Made by a program: the position numbers and the translations under genes. A DNA stretch of 64,000 nt. Source: JAGGAG01 sp964638035 (GTDB lineage: Bacteria > Gemmatimonadota > Gemmatimonadetes > Gemmatimonadales > GWC2-71-9). Shown in pieces: positions 10,514-19,667 of the stretch. Below the pieces are notes generated by a model. It saw nothing but the letters and a program-made list of their open reading frames with translations. It had not been told where the DNA came from and did no database searches. Position 1 is the first letter of the stretch. Every line of letters begins with the position of its first letter. Location: NCBI GenBank assembly GCA_964638035.1, contig CAZWXD010000010.1, positions 1-64,000 on the forward strand, written 5' to 3'.

Positions 10514-11052
10514 ACGACGGGTTCCAGTTGACACCCAATGACGTGCGCGGCCAGCAGTTTGGCCGGGCGATGCGCGGGTATGACCGGCTCGAGGTGGAAC
10601 TGTTTCGCGAGCGGGTGGCCGACGAGTTCGACCGCCTGGTGCGGGAGCGGTTGCAGCTCGATGAGCGCATCAAGAATGCGCAGGAGCAGTTGCGCGCGTA
10701 CCGCGAGCGCGAGCGGGCGCTCAACGACGCTCTCGTGGCGGCGCAGCAGCTCCGGGCCGAGGCCAAGCAGGCCGCCGACCGGGAGATGGACATGGTGGTG
10801 CGCGAGGCGCGGGCGGAGGGCGAACGGCTGGTGGAGCGGGCACGGGGCGATGAGCGCCTGGTGCGCGACCGGGCCGAGACGGCGGCGCGCCAGTTCTCGG
10901 CGTATGTCGCCGCCTTCCGCGCCCTGCTCGAGCGCCAGATGGCCGAGTTGGACGTGCTCGAGGGCCATGCGCGCACGATTGTCCAGGTGCAGACGGAGAT
11001 GCTGGCCGAGAGCAGGGTCGAGGCTGCGGAGGACCCGCATGGGCACTGGTGA
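10510..11052 (+). CDS. divIVA: DivIVA domain polar/division scaffold
   Basis: A 180-residue protein. The N-terminal DivIVA lipid-binding domain (LTPNDVRGQQFGRAMRGYDRLEVELF) is followed by a long coiled coil to about residue 165, rich in Glu, Arg and Ala. DivIVA proteins sense negatively curved membrane and recruit division or polarity factors. Its place between yggS and ileS matches the Bacillus division region. A polarity scaffold here is also relevant to the MglA module encoded 15 kb downstream. It overlaps both neighbours. Confidence 0.9.
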   Translation: MNDGFQLTPNDVRGQQFGRAMRGYDRLEVELFRERVADEFDRLVRERLQLDERIKNAQEQLRAYRERERALNDALVAAQQLRAEAKQAADREMDMVVREARAEGERLVERARGDERLVRDRAETAARQFSAYVAAFRALLERQMAELDVLEGHARTIVQVQTEMLAESRVEAAEDPHGHW

Positions 11053-11869
11053 CCTGAAGGGGGCGGTGGACAAGGCCGTCGCGGCGCTCAGGGCACGCAG
11101 CGCCTTCAGCCCCGAGGTCGGGCTGATCCTGGGCACCGGCCTCGGGTCGCTTGGCCGTGCCATCGAGGTGGTGGCCGAGGTGCCGTATCGCGAGATCCCG
11201 GGTTTCCCACTCAGCACGGTGGAGTCGCACGCGGGCAAGCTCCTGCTTGGCACGCTGGCGGGGCGACGGGTGGCGGCATTGCAGGGTCGCTTTCACCGGT
11301 ATGAGGGCTACACCCTGCAGGAAGTCACGTTTCCGGTGCGGGTGCTGCGCGCGCTGGGCGCGACGACGCTGGTCGTCTCCGGGGCCGTGGGGTGCATGAA
11401 CCCGCTGTGGGCGCTGGGTGACGTGGTCCTGCTCGCCGACCACATCAACCTGATGGGGGACAGCCCGCTGGTGGGCCCGAACGACGACACGATGGGCCCC
11501 CGCTTTCCCGACATGTCGGCGCCGTACGATGCGGGCCTGGCTCGCGCGGCACGGGCGGCCGCGCTCGAGTTGCGGCTGGCGTTGCGCGAGGGTGTGTACG
11601 TGGCCGTGACGGGGCCGGCCCTCGAGACCCGCGCCGAGTACCGCATGCTCCGGGGCATGGGGGCTGACGTGGTGGGCATGTCCACCGTGCCCGAGGTCAT
11701 TGTCGCCGTGCATGGCGGCATGAAGGTGCTGGGGCTCGCGGTGGTCACCGACCTCTGCCTGCCGGATGCGCTGGAGCCGGCGAGCGTCGAGAAGATCATC
11801 GCCACAGCCGAGAAGGCGGAGCCGCACCTCGCGGCCCTGCTCACCCGCACCCTGGAACTGGCCGCGTGA
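11039..11869 (+). CDS. punA: Purine nucleoside phosphorylase
   Basis: A 276-residue trimeric-type PNP that splits inosine or guanosine with phosphate. Signatures: LILGTGLGSLG (phosphate loop), GRFHRYEGYT, VVSGAVGCMNPLWALGDVVLLADHINLMGDSPL, GPALETRAEYRMLRGMGADVVGMSTVPEVIVA and AVVTDLCLPD. The last segment has D where hypoxanthine/guanine-specific PNPs usually have N (VTN), which can affect base preference. ATG 11039 lies 14 bases inside divIVA. The stop overlaps the ileS GTG. Confidence 0.9.
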   Translation: MGTGDLKGAVDKAVAALRARSAFSPEVGLILGTGLGSLGRAIEVVAEVPYREIPGFPLSTVESHAGKLLLGTLAGRRVAALQGRFHRYEGYTLQEVTFPVRVLRALGATTLVVSGAVGCMNPLWALGDVVLLADHINLMGDSPLVGPNDDTMGPRFPDMSAPYDAGLARAARAAALELRLALREGVYVAVTGPALETRAEYRMLRGMGADVVGMSTVPEVIVAVHGGMKVLGLAVVTDLCLPDALEPASVEKIIATAEKAEPHLAALLTRTLELAA

Positions 11870-14800
11870 CCTTCCCGGCCTGGCCGGATCGCTCGTGGAA
11901 CGAGCTGGAGGAGCAGCTCCTCGCGCAATGGCATGCGGAGGGGCTCTTCGAGCGCGCCCAGGAGCAGACGCGCAACGGCACGCCGTTCGTGTTCTACGAG
12001 GGACCGCCCACCGCGAACGGCCGCCCGGGCATCCACCACGTGTTCGCCCGCTCCATCAAGGACCTCGTGTGCCGCTTCCGGGTCATGCAGGGTCGGCAGG
12101 TGACCCGCATCCCGGGGTGGGACACCCATGGCCTCCCGGTGGAGATCGAGGTGGAGAAGGAACTCCAGCTCGACGGAAAGCGGGCGATCGAGGCGTACGG
12201 GGTCGCGAAGTTCAATGCCAGGGCGCGCGAGAGCGTCTTCCGCTACCAGAAGGAGTGGGAGGAGCTCTCCAACCGCATCGGCTACTGGCTCGACTACCAG
12301 CGGCCCTACGTCACCTGCAGCAATGACTACGTCGAGTCGGTCTGGTGGCTGCTCAAGCGGCTGCACGAGAAGGACCTCCTGTACCGCGGGCACCGGGTGC
12401 TGCCGTACTGCCCCCGCTGCGGCACCGTGCTCTCCAGCCACGAGCTGGCGCAGGGGTACGAGGAGGTGCACGACAAGTCCATCTACGTGACCTTCCCCCT
12501 GGCCGATGGCAGCGCGCGGGAGCTGGTGGTGTGGACCACCACGCCGTGGACGTTGCCCAGCAACGTGGCGGTGGCGGTGCATCCCGACCTCGACTACGGC
12601 GAGTACGAGGTGGACGGCCGGCGGATGCTGATCGCGACCTCGCGCGCGGCACACCTCTTCGGCGACCGCGCGCCGGTCCGCGTCGTGACCGGTGCCGAGC
12701 TGGTGGGCCTCAGCTACCGGCGTCCCCTCGAGGTGGTGCCGATGCCGGACGACCGGCGGCATGGCATCGTGGTGCCGGGGGCGTTCGTGACAGCGGAGGA
12801 CGGCTCGGGGCTGGTGCACATGGCGCCCGCCTTCGGTGCGGACGACTACGCCGCGGGGCAGGAGCATGGCCTCGCCCTCGTGCGGCCGGTGGCCGCCGAT
12901 GGCACGTTCCACGGCACCACCTGGCCCGAGCTCGAGGGCCGGCTCGTCACGGCCGACGCCACCAACGAACTCATTGTCCGGAAGCTCAAGGAACTCGGGC
13001 GCCACCTGCGCACCGAGCAGTACATCCACAGCTATCCGCACTGCTGGCGCTGCAAGAGCAAGCTGATCTACTACGCCAGGGACTCCTGGTTCGTCCGCAC
13101 CAGTGCGGTGAAGCAGCGGATGCTCGAGGTCAACCGGCAGGTGCAGTGGCACCCTCCCGAGGTCGGGGCCGGGCGCTTTGGCGAGTGGCTGGAGAACAAC
13201 GTGGACTGGGCGCTCTCGCGCGACCGGTACTGGGGCACGCCGCTCCCGGTGTGGGTGTCGGACCAGGACCCGAAGCACGTGGAAGTGATCGGCAGCTACG
13301 AGGAGCTGGCGAGGCGGAGCGGCCGGACGCTGGGCGCGGACTTCGACCCGCACAAGCCCGGCATCGACGACTTTACCTGGCCCGCGCCCGGCGGCGGCAC
13401 CATGCGCCGAACCCCCGAGGTCATCGACACCTGGTTTGACTCGGGCGCCATGCCGTACGCCCAGTGGCACTACCCGTTCGAGCACCAGGGGGAGTTCACC
13501 GCACATTTCCCGGCCGACTTCATCTGCGAGGGCGTGGACCAGACCCGCGGGTGGTTCTACTCGCTGCTGGCCATTGCCACGACTGTGCTCGACAGTCCGG
13601 CGTACCGCAACGTGGTGGTGAACGAGCTGGTGCTCGATGCCGACGGCCAGAAGATGTCCAAGAGCCGCGGCAACGTGGCCGATCCCTGGGCGGCGATCCG
13701 TGAGTTCGGCGCCGACACCGTGCGCCTGTACCTCCTGGCCTCAAGCCAGGTCTGGGCCACCCGGCGGTTCGACGCCCGCGGCATCGCCGAGCAGGGCGGC
13801 TTCCTCCGGACCCTTCGCGACACGTACAGGTTCTTCTCCCTCTACGCCGGAAGTGCCCCACCCGCCTACCCGGCCACCCGCCTGCCGGCCCTCGATCGAT
13901 GGATCCTTGCGCGGCTCGATTCCCTGGTCGAGGACGTGACCGCGGCGTGGGAGGGATACCAGGTCACCGACGGCGTCCGGCGCATCACCGCGTTCGTGGT
14001 GGACGACCTGTCCAACTGGTACGTGCGGCAATCGCGGGCGCGGTTCTGGGCGCCGGGCCGGGAAGCCGACCCGGCCGCGGTCGCCACCCTGCACGAGGCG
14101 CTGGTCACGGTCGCCCGGCTGTTGGCCCCGGCGGCACCATTTGCCTCCGACTGGCTGCATCGCGCATTGACGGGCGCATCAGTGCATCTTTCCGGCTTCC
14201 CGGCGCCCGGGGCCCGGCGCGATGCCCGGCTGGAGGGGGCCATGGACGCGGTCCGGCGCCTGGCCAGCCTGGCGCGGGCGGCGCGCGAGACCCGGAACAT
14301 CCGGGTGCGGCAACCGCTCGCCGCCATGCAGGTGGCGCTCCCCGCCGGGGTCGATGCCGCCGCCTTCGAGGCGCTGGTGGGGCTGCTGCAGCGCGAGGTG
14401 AACGTGCAGGCGGTCAGCCGCGTCGCCACCGATGCCGACCTGGTGCGGCTCCGCGCCAAGCCGAACTTCCGGGCGCTGGGCAAGCGGTTCGGGAAGCAGA
14501 CGCAGGAGGCCGCGGCCGCAGTGCAGGCGCTGGACACGGCAGCGCTTCGTGCCATCGAGGCGGGCCAGGGCGTCAGCCTGGGAGGGCTCGGCGAGGTGTC
14601 CATCGCCGAGGTCGAGGTTGAGCGCGAGGTGACCAGCGACTGGCTGGTGCTGAGCGAGGGCCAGTACGTGGTGGCCCTCGATCCGCACATCACCGACGCG
14701 TTGCGCGCCGAGGGCCTGGCCCGCGAAGTGGTGAGCAAGGTGCAGCGCATGCGGAAGGATGCCGGGTACGAGTACACCGACCGCATCCGGCTCTGGGTCA

Positions 14801-14976
14801 GCGGCTCCGCGGTCGTGGAACAGGCGGTGCAGCAGCACGCAGGCTTCATCGCCGAGGAAACGCTGGCGCAGTCGCTCGGCGTGGGGGAACGGGCCGGGTC
14901 GGCCGACATGGAACAGCAGCTGGAACTCGATGGCGTGACCGCCCTGGTGGCGGTCCGGCGTGACACAGGGACCTGA
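11866..14976 (+). CDS. ileS: Isoleucyl-tRNA synthetase (type 2-like)
   Basis: A 1036-residue class I aminoacyl-tRNA synthetase. The HIGH box appears as ANGRPGIHHV near residues 49-58, and the KMSKS loop is GQKMSKSRGNV. The CP1 editing domain (WTTTPWTLPSN) and anticodon-binding domain follow. Length, HIGH variant and the lack of a C-terminal zinc finger resemble IleS2 (eukaryote-like) enzymes, many of which tolerate mupirocin. The GTG start overlaps the PNP stop. It lies between divIVA and lspA as in Bacillus. Confidence 0.94.
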   Translation: MTFPAWPDRSWNELEEQLLAQWHAEGLFERAQEQTRNGTPFVFYEGPPTANGRPGIHHVFARSIKDLVCRFRVMQGRQVTRIPGWDTHGLPVEIEVEKELQLDGKRAIEAYGVAKFNARARESVFRYQKEWEELSNRIGYWLDYQRPYVTCSNDYVESVWWLLKRLHEKDLLYRGHRVLPYCPRCGTVLSSHELAQGYEEVHDKSIYVTFPLADGSARELVVWTTTPWTLPSNVAVAVHPDLDYGEYEVDGRRMLIATSRAAHLFGDRAPVRVVTGAELVGLSYRRPLEVVPMPDDRRHGIVVPGAFVTAEDGSGLVHMAPAFGADDYAAGQEHGLALVRPVAADGTFHGTTWPELEGRLVTADATNELIVRKLKELGRHLRTEQYIHSYPHCWRCKSKLIYYARDSWFVRTSAVKQRMLEVNRQVQWHPPEVGAGRFGEWLENNVDWALSRDRYWGTPLPVWVSDQDPKHVEVIGSYEELARRSGRTLGADFDPHKPGIDDFTWPAPGGGTMRRTPEVIDTWFDSGAMPYAQWHYPFEHQGEFTAHFPADFICEGVDQTRGWFYSLLAIATTVLDSPAYRNVVVNELVLDADGQKMSKSRGNVADPWAAIREFGADTVRLYLLASSQVWATRRFDARGIAEQGGFLRTLRDTYRFFSLYAGSAPPAYPATRLPALDRWILARLDSLVEDVTAAWEGYQVTDGVRRITAFVVDDLSNWYVRQSRARFWAPGREADPAAVATLHEALVTVARLLAPAAPFASDWLHRALTGASVHLSGFPAPGARRDARLEGAMDAVRRLASLARAARETRNIRVRQPLAAMQVALPAGVDAAAFEALVGLLQREVNVQAVSRVATDADLVRLRAKPNFRALGKRFGKQTQEAAAAVQALDTAALRAIEAGQGVSLGGLGEVSIAEVEVEREVTSDWLVLSEGQYVVALDPHITDALRAEGLAREVVSKVQRMRKDAGYEYTDRIRLWVSGSAVVEQAVQQHAGFIAEETLAQSLGVGERAGSADMEQQLELDGVTALVAVRRDTGT

Positions 14977-15011
14977 GCAGTGAACCACTCTCCAGGATGG
15001 AAGCTCGAGCT

Positions 15012-15398
15012 ATGATGGCGAAGAAGGATCTGGACTATTTCGAGAAGCGGCTCCTCGAGGAGCGGGCCCGGGTGCTGAAGCAGCTCGGCTACTACGAGGA
15101 TGCGTTCAAGCAGGGTGACCAGGCCTCGGACGGGGACCTGTCGTCCTATTCATTCCACATGGCCGACCAGGGCACCGATGCCATGGAGCGCGAGAAGCAG
15201 TTCCTCTTCGCGTCGCAGGAGGGGCGCTACCTCTGGCACGTGAATTACGCGCTCAACAAGCTGTACAACACGCCGGAGAAGTACGGCTACTGCGAGGCGA
15301 CCGGCAAGCCGATTCCGTTCGAGCGCCTCGATGCGCTGCCGCATGCCCGCTTCTGCATCGAGGCCAAGGAGAAGGAAGAAGATGCCAAGCGCCGCTGA
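15012..15398 (+). CDS. DksA/TraR family protein with degenerate zinc finger (YlyA-like)
   Basis: A 128-residue coiled-coil plus zinc-finger-type protein of the DksA/TraR family, which bind the RNA polymerase secondary channel. The finger region YGYCEATGKPIPFERLDALP...FCIEA keeps one cysteine of each CxxC pair; the partners are T and A. Similar Cys-poor fingers occur in Bacteroidota-type members. The start at 15012 (MMAKKDLDYF) follows GGATGGA eight bases upstream; an ATG at 14997 would add five residues. The position between ileS and lspA is that of ylyA in Bacillus. It overlaps lspA by 17 bases. Confidence 0.85.
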   Translation: MMAKKDLDYFEKRLLEERARVLKQLGYYEDAFKQGDQASDGDLSSYSFHMADQGTDAMEREKQFLFASQEGRYLWHVNYALNKLYNTPEKYGYCEATGKPIPFERLDALPHARFCIEAKEKEEDAKRR

Positions 15399-15885
15399 GC
15401 GGCGCCTCTTTGCAGGGACGGCGGCGGTGGTGGTGGTGCTCGACCTCATCACCAAGGCCCTGGCCGAGGCGCACCTGACCCGGATGGCCGGCGTGCCAGT
15501 CCTGGGGGAGTTCTTCCAGTTGCGCCTGGTGTACAACCAGGGGGCCGCCTTCGGCATCCATGTCGGCGCGTATTCCCGCTGGATCTTCCTGGCCTTCGCG
15601 GTGGGAGCCGTGTTCCTGCTGGACTCGCTTTCACGCGCCGCCCAGGCCGGCGACCGCTTTCGCCAGCTGGCGTGCGGCCTCGTGGCCGGCGGCGCCATCG
15701 GCAACCTGCTGGACCGGGTGCGCAGCGCGCGCGGCGTGGTCGACTTCCTCGACTTCGGCTTCGGCAGCGCCCGGTGGCCCACCTTCAACATCGCGGACAT
15801 CGCCGTCACCTGTGGCGCCGTGGCGCTTGGCATCATCTTCTGGCGCGAGGATCGCCGACAGTCGGAGGCGCCGAGCGCGTCATGA
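15382..15885 (+). CDS. lspA: Signal peptidase II (lipoprotein)
   Basis: A membrane aspartyl protease (167 residues) that cleaves diacylglyceryl prolipoproteins. It has four hydrophobic helices and the conserved blocks D21-LITK, NQGAAFG, GGAIGNLLDR and VVDFLDF. Predicted catalytic residues are D121 (VVD) and D139 (FNIAD). ATG 15382 has a GAAGGAAGAAG purine-rich site upstream and lies inside the dksA-like gene. Its substrates in this window include the lipoproteins at 1423, 35086 and 51099. Confidence 0.95.
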   Translation: MPSAAERRLFAGTAAVVVVLDLITKALAEAHLTRMAGVPVLGEFFQLRLVYNQGAAFGIHVGAYSRWIFLAFAVGAVFLLDSLSRAAQAGDRFRQLACGLVAGGAIGNLLDRVRSARGVVDFLDFGFGSARWPTFNIADIAVTCGAVALGIIFWREDRRQSEAPSAS

Positions 15886-16919
15886 GCGCGCCCGTGGTGG
15901 TCCGGTTCAGCATGCTGGCCGATGCCACCGAGCGCCTCGATCGATTCCTCGCCGTCCAGCTGGACCTGAGCCGCACCGTCGCCGCCCGCCTGGTGGCCGA
16001 AGGTGCGGTTCGCGTTGGGGGGCGGGCGGCCCGCGCCTCTCGCATGCTGAAGCAGCGGGAGCACGTCGAGGTCGACATGCCGTCTGCGGAGCCCGTCCGC
16101 CGGCTCACGCCCGCCAATATCCCCCTGACCATCGTGTTCGAGGATGAGCACCTGCTGGTCGTGGACAAGCCCGCCGGTCTCGTCGTGCATCCGGCCCCCG
16201 GTCACTGGGACGACACCCTGGTCAACGCCCTGATCGGGCACGGCATTGCGCTGGCCCAGGCGCCGGCCCGACCAGGTGCCCCCGCTGCCGAGTTTCGCCC
16301 GGGGCTGGTCCATCGGCTGGACCGCGATACCAGCGGGCTCATGGTGGTGGCCAAGACCGACCTGGCCCATCGCAAGCTCGGGCACGCCATTGCGCACCGG
16401 CAGGTGCGGCGCACCTATGCCGCCCTGGCCTGGGGCCACCTCGATGACAGTCCCACCGAGATCAACGTGGCCATGGGGCGCCATCCCCAGGACCGGAAGC
16501 GGATGCAGGTGCGCGAGGACGGCCGGGCCGCCCGCACCGACGCCTTCGTCATCGCCCGCTTCGGGGTGTGCGACCTGCTCCGATTGGAGTTGCACTCGGG
16601 GCGCACCCACCAGATTCGGGTGCACCTGGAACACATCGGCCACCCGGTGGTGGGCGACCCGGTCTACGCCGGCGGCGGCAGCCGCCGCATCCAGGGCGCC
16701 GCCCGCGCCCTGGCCGACCGGCTGGAACGGGCCACCCCGCGGCAGGCCCTGCATGCTGCAGGTCTTGCCTTCCGCCATCCTGAGACTGGGCAGCCCATGG
16801 CGTTTCGGGCCGAGTGGCCGGCCGATCTGGCGCCCGCGCTCAAGCTCGCTGCGGGCCCGGAAGTCGTTGCCCCACAACACAGTCTTGCCTATCTTCGGTT
16901 CTACGATCGAGATGGCTGA
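15882..16919 (+). CDS. rluD: RluD-type 23S rRNA pseudouridine synthase
   Basis: A 345-residue enzyme. The N-terminal S4 RNA-binding domain (about 15-75) precedes an RluA-family catalytic domain with HRLDRDTSG; D147 of this motif is the predicted catalytic aspartate. LHSGRTHQIRVHLEHIGHPVVGDPVY is the second family signature. ATG 15882 overlaps the lspA stop. The family modifies 23S rRNA (helix 69 in E. coli RluD); the exact target is assumed. The 3' end contains the likely promoter of the chemosensory operon and overlaps cheW by eight bases. Confidence 0.92.
   Translation: MSAPVVVRFSMLADATERLDRFLAVQLDLSRTVAARLVAEGAVRVGGRAARASRMLKQREHVEVDMPSAEPVRRLTPANIPLTIVFEDEHLLVVDKPAGLVVHPAPGHWDDTLVNALIGHGIALAQAPARPGAPAAEFRPGLVHRLDRDTSGLMVVAKTDLAHRKLGHAIAHRQVRRTYAALAWGHLDDSPTEINVAMGRHPQDRKRMQVREDGRAARTDAFVIARFGVCDLLRLELHSGRTHQIRVHLEHIGHPVVGDPVYAGGGSRRIQGAARALADRLERATPRQALHAAGLAFRHPETGQPMAFRAEWPADLAPALKLAAGPEVVAPQHSLAYLRFYDRDG
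16867..16895 (+). promoter_or_regulatory. Candidate promoter of the chemosensory operon, inside rluD
   Basis: TTGCCC (16867-16872), exactly 17 bp, TATCTT (16890-16895). The expected start near 16902 leaves about 10 bases before the cheW ATG. It uses the same spacing and -35 style as the promoters before tRNA-Asp and rsmH. It would let the 17 kb operon be expressed apart from the ileS-rluD genes. Confidence 0.4.
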
Positions 16920-17349
16920 CTCCCCTCCGCTGCACGCTGTCGTGTTCCGAGTCGGTGGCGTGGTCTGTGCGCTGCCGGCAGGGCTGGTCCGCGAGATCCT
17001 CCCGGCGACGCGGGCCACCCGCGTGCCCGGCGTGGCCGCGGCAGTCGAGGGGCTGGTGAATGTGCGGGGTGGGCTGGTCACGGTCATCGATGCCCACGTG
17101 CTGCTGGGGCAGCCCCGTGCCGATGCCGCCGAGGCGTCCATGCTCTTGCTGGATCGCCATGGCAAGGTGGCCGGGCTCACTGTGGGTGAGGTGCTCGACT
17201 TCCTGGAGGTGCCCAAGGCAGCGGTGGCCCCACGGGAAGTGCTGCCGGGCGTCGATCCGCAGGTGGTGCGGGCCGTGGGCGATTTCGGGGGTCGGCGGTT
17301 CGTGCTGCTCGACCTCGACGCGTTGCTGACGCCGCTGCTGGGTGGGTAA
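16912..17349 (+). CDS. cheW: CheW-like coupling protein 1
   Basis: A 145-residue single CheW domain (SH3-like double barrel). Recognisable are FRVGGVVCALPAGLVREIL, the NVRGGLVTVIDAHVLLG core and a final FVLLDLDALL strand. CheW links CheA to chemoreceptors. It begins eight bases inside rluD and heads the chemosensory operon; cheY follows after 32 bases. It is clearly different from the two later CheW types (32516 and 32992), so the system has at least three distinct CheW proteins. Confidence 0.88.
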   Translation: MADSPPLHAVVFRVGGVVCALPAGLVREILPATRATRVPGVAAAVEGLVNVRGGLVTVIDAHVLLGQPRADAAEASMLLLDRHGKVAGLTVGEVLDFLEVPKAAVAPREVLPGVDPQVVRAVGDFGGRRFVLLDLDALLTPLLGG

Positions 17350-17381
17350 GGGCGGCGCATCCGTTCTTCCGGAGGTGATTC

Positions 17382-17744
17382 GTGGCGCACAGCGTCCTGG
17401 TCTGCGACGATGCGATCTTCATGCGGACAATGATCGCGGACATCCTCAGTTCCGCCGGCTATGAAGTGGTCGGGGAGGCGGAAACAGGCGCGCAGGCGGT
17501 GCAGAAGTACCGGCAGCTCAAGCCGGACCTCGTCACGATGGACATCGTCATGCCCGACATGGGCGGCATCGATGCCGTGCGGGAAATCTGCAAGACCGAT
17601 CCAGACGCGAAGATCCTGATGTGCAGTGCCATGGGCCAGCAGGCGCTGGTGGTCGAGGCAATCCAGGCGGGGGCGAAGGACTTCGTGGTGAAGCCCTTCC
17701 AGCCCTCGCGCGTGCTTGAGGCGGTGCAGCGCGTCCTCGGGTGA
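17382..17744 (+). CDS. cheY: Chemotaxis response regulator CheY
   Basis: A 120-residue stand-alone receiver domain. Acidic pocket D9/D10, phosphoacceptor D54 (TMDIVMPDM), S82 in the switch Ser/Thr position and K104 (VVKPF) are all present. It has no output domain, so it acts by binding a partner: a flagellar or pilus switch, or one of the PATAN proteins encoded downstream, since PATAN domains are linked to CheY-like receivers in other bacteria. The GTG start is backed by a GGAGGTGA site. cheA follows four bases after its stop. Confidence 0.93.
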   Translation: MAHSVLVCDDAIFMRTMIADILSSAGYEVVGEAETGAQAVQKYRQLKPDLVTMDIVMPDMGGIDAVREICKTDPDAKILMCSAMGQQALVVEAIQAGAKDFVVKPFQPSRVLEAVQRVLG

Positions 17745-17748
17745 GCGC

Positions 17749-19656
17749 ATGGACCTCGCGAAGTACGCCGCGCTGTTCGTGGCCGAGAGCCGCGAGCACC
17801 TGCAGGCCTGCAACCAGCTCCTGCTGGCCTGGGAACGCGACCCGGCCGCGCGCGAACCGGTAGACGGGCTCTTCCGGGCCCTGCACTCGATCAAGGGCAT
17901 GGCCGCCACCATGGGGTTCGTGCCGCTGGCCGACCTGGCTCACCGGGGCGAGAACCTGCTCGATGCCGTGCGCAGTGGCACCCTCGGCGCACGCGAGGAA
18001 CACTTCGAGCTGCTGTTCCGCACCGTGGACCTGCTCGAGGCCGGCGTCGAGGGAGCCGCGTCTGGCCGCCCCATGCCGCGCGAGGCCGAGCCGCTGATGA
18101 AGGCGCTCGATGCCGCCGTGGCGCGGAAGGGTGCCCGGGGCAGGAAGGCCGAGCGGCCCGAGAAGGCTGAGAAGGCCGGGAAGGCGGCACGGCCGGAGGG
18201 AGCGGACCAGGCGATCGCGACAGGGCGGGGCAGCGGCCCCCTCCTTGAGGTCAAGGTCACCATCCGCTCCGATGCCATGCTCAAGGGCGCGCGGGCGCTG
18301 CTCGCGCTCCGCAAGGCGGAGGGGTTGGGCGAGGTGTCCCGTGTGCGGCCGCCGGTGAATGAACTGGAGCGCGAGGACTTCGACGGCAAGCTCGCGTTTC
18401 ACCTGCGCACCCCGGGGGCGCCGGCCGAAGTGGACGCCGCAGTGCGGTCGGCCGGTGACGTGGCGGGCGTGGCGATCGACCTGGCAGGCGACGAGGCCCC
18501 GGTCGATGCGGCGCTCTTCCGCCAGATCCGAATCGACCTGGCCCGGCTCGATGCGCTGATGAAGCTGGCGGGCGAACTCGTGGTGGCGCGGAACCGCCTG
18601 GTGGAGCTGGCCCAGGCGCAGGGCGACCCGGAGCTCACCCAGTTGGGCGAGCGGATCTCGCGACTGGTGGGCGCGGTGCAGGGCGAGGTGCTCGAGGCTC
18701 GCCTGACGCCGGTGCGCGAGGTGTTCGAGCGGTTCCCCCGCGTGGTGCGCGACCTGGCCCGTGACCTGGGCAAGCAGGTGCGCCTCGAGGTGGAGGGCGG
18801 CGATATCGAGCTCGATCGGGCGGTGCTCGACGAGCTGGCCGACCCGCTCGTCCACCTGGTGCGGAACGCGCTGGACCACGGCATTGAGCTCCCCCGCGAG
18901 CGCGCCAGGGCGGGGAAGCCGGCGGAGGGCACCATCCGGCTCTCGGCGGTGCGGGGGCACGGCACCGTGGCGATCCGGGTGTCCGACGATGGACGCGGCA
19001 TTGATCGCGGGCGCATCCTGGCCAAGGCCCGCGCCGAGGGCGTCGTCGATGCCTCGGCCGAGGTGCTCACCGACGAGCAGTTGCTCCGGGTGCTGTCCCG
19101 GGCCGGGTTCAGCACGGCGGCGGTGGTGAGCGATGTCTCGGGGCGTGGCGTGGGTGTCGATGTGGTCATGACCCGGATTCGCACGCTTGGCGGCTCGGTG
19201 GAGCTCGACACGGCGCCGGGGCAGGGCACCAGTTTCGTGCTGCGGGTGCCGCTGACCCTCGCGATCGTCCGCTCCATGCTGGTGCAGGCCGGCGAGGAAC
19301 GCTACGTGGTGCCGCTCACCTACGTGGCGGAGACCCTCGACCTCGCATCGGTGCCCGCCACGTCGCTCGGCGGCCGCGCGGCGCTGGTGGTGCGGGAACA
19401 GGTGGTACCCACCACGTGGCTCGGGACATTGCTGGACGTGCCGGGCGCGGGGCAGGAGGCGGGTCGCAAGCCGGTGGTGCTCCTGCAGGTGGGAGACCGC
19501 CGCGTGGCGCTGGTGGTCGATGCGTTGCTCGGGCAGCAGGAGATCGTGGTGGAGCCGTTCGATGCGCCGGCGGGAATGCCGGCCTGCTTCAGCGGCGCCA
19601 CTATCCTGCCCGACGGGTCGCCCGCGCTTATCGTGGACGCTGCGGCACTGGTGTAA
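17749..19656 (+). CDS. cheA: Chemotaxis histidine kinase CheA
   Basis: A 635-residue kinase. The P1 HPt domain carries H46 in ALHSIKGMAATMGF. A Lys/Glu/Ala-rich linker (about 125-160) leads to a compact P2-like region. P3 dimerisation, P4 ATPase (N-box LVRNALDHGIELP, DDGRGID, GRGVGVDVV, GQGTSF) and P5 CheW-like domain follow. There is one HPt only and no fused receiver. ATG 17749 starts directly after cheY. The expected targets are CheY (17382) and CheB (31473). Confidence 0.95.
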   Translation: MDLAKYAALFVAESREHLQACNQLLLAWERDPAAREPVDGLFRALHSIKGMAATMGFVPLADLAHRGENLLDAVRSGTLGAREEHFELLFRTVDLLEAGVEGAASGRPMPREAEPLMKALDAAVARKGARGRKAERPEKAEKAGKAARPEGADQAIATGRGSGPLLEVKVTIRSDAMLKGARALLALRKAEGLGEVSRVRPPVNELEREDFDGKLAFHLRTPGAPAEVDAAVRSAGDVAGVAIDLAGDEAPVDAALFRQIRIDLARLDALMKLAGELVVARNRLVELAQAQGDPELTQLGERISRLVGAVQGEVLEARLTPVREVFERFPRVVRDLARDLGKQVRLEVEGGDIELDRAVLDELADPLVHLVRNALDHGIELPRERARAGKPAEGTIRLSAVRGHGTVAIRVSDDGRGIDRGRILAKARAEGVVDASAEVLTDEQLLRVLSRAGFSTAAVVSDVSGRGVGVDVVMTRIRTLGGSVELDTAPGQGTSFVLRVPLTLAIVRSMLVQAGEERYVVPLTYVAETLDLASVPATSLGGRAALVVREQVVPTTWLGTLLDVPGAGQEAGRKPVVLLQVGDRRVALVVDALLGQQEIVVEPFDAPAGMPACFSGATILPDGSPALIVDAAALV

Positions 19657-19667
19657 CGGGGAGAGCC

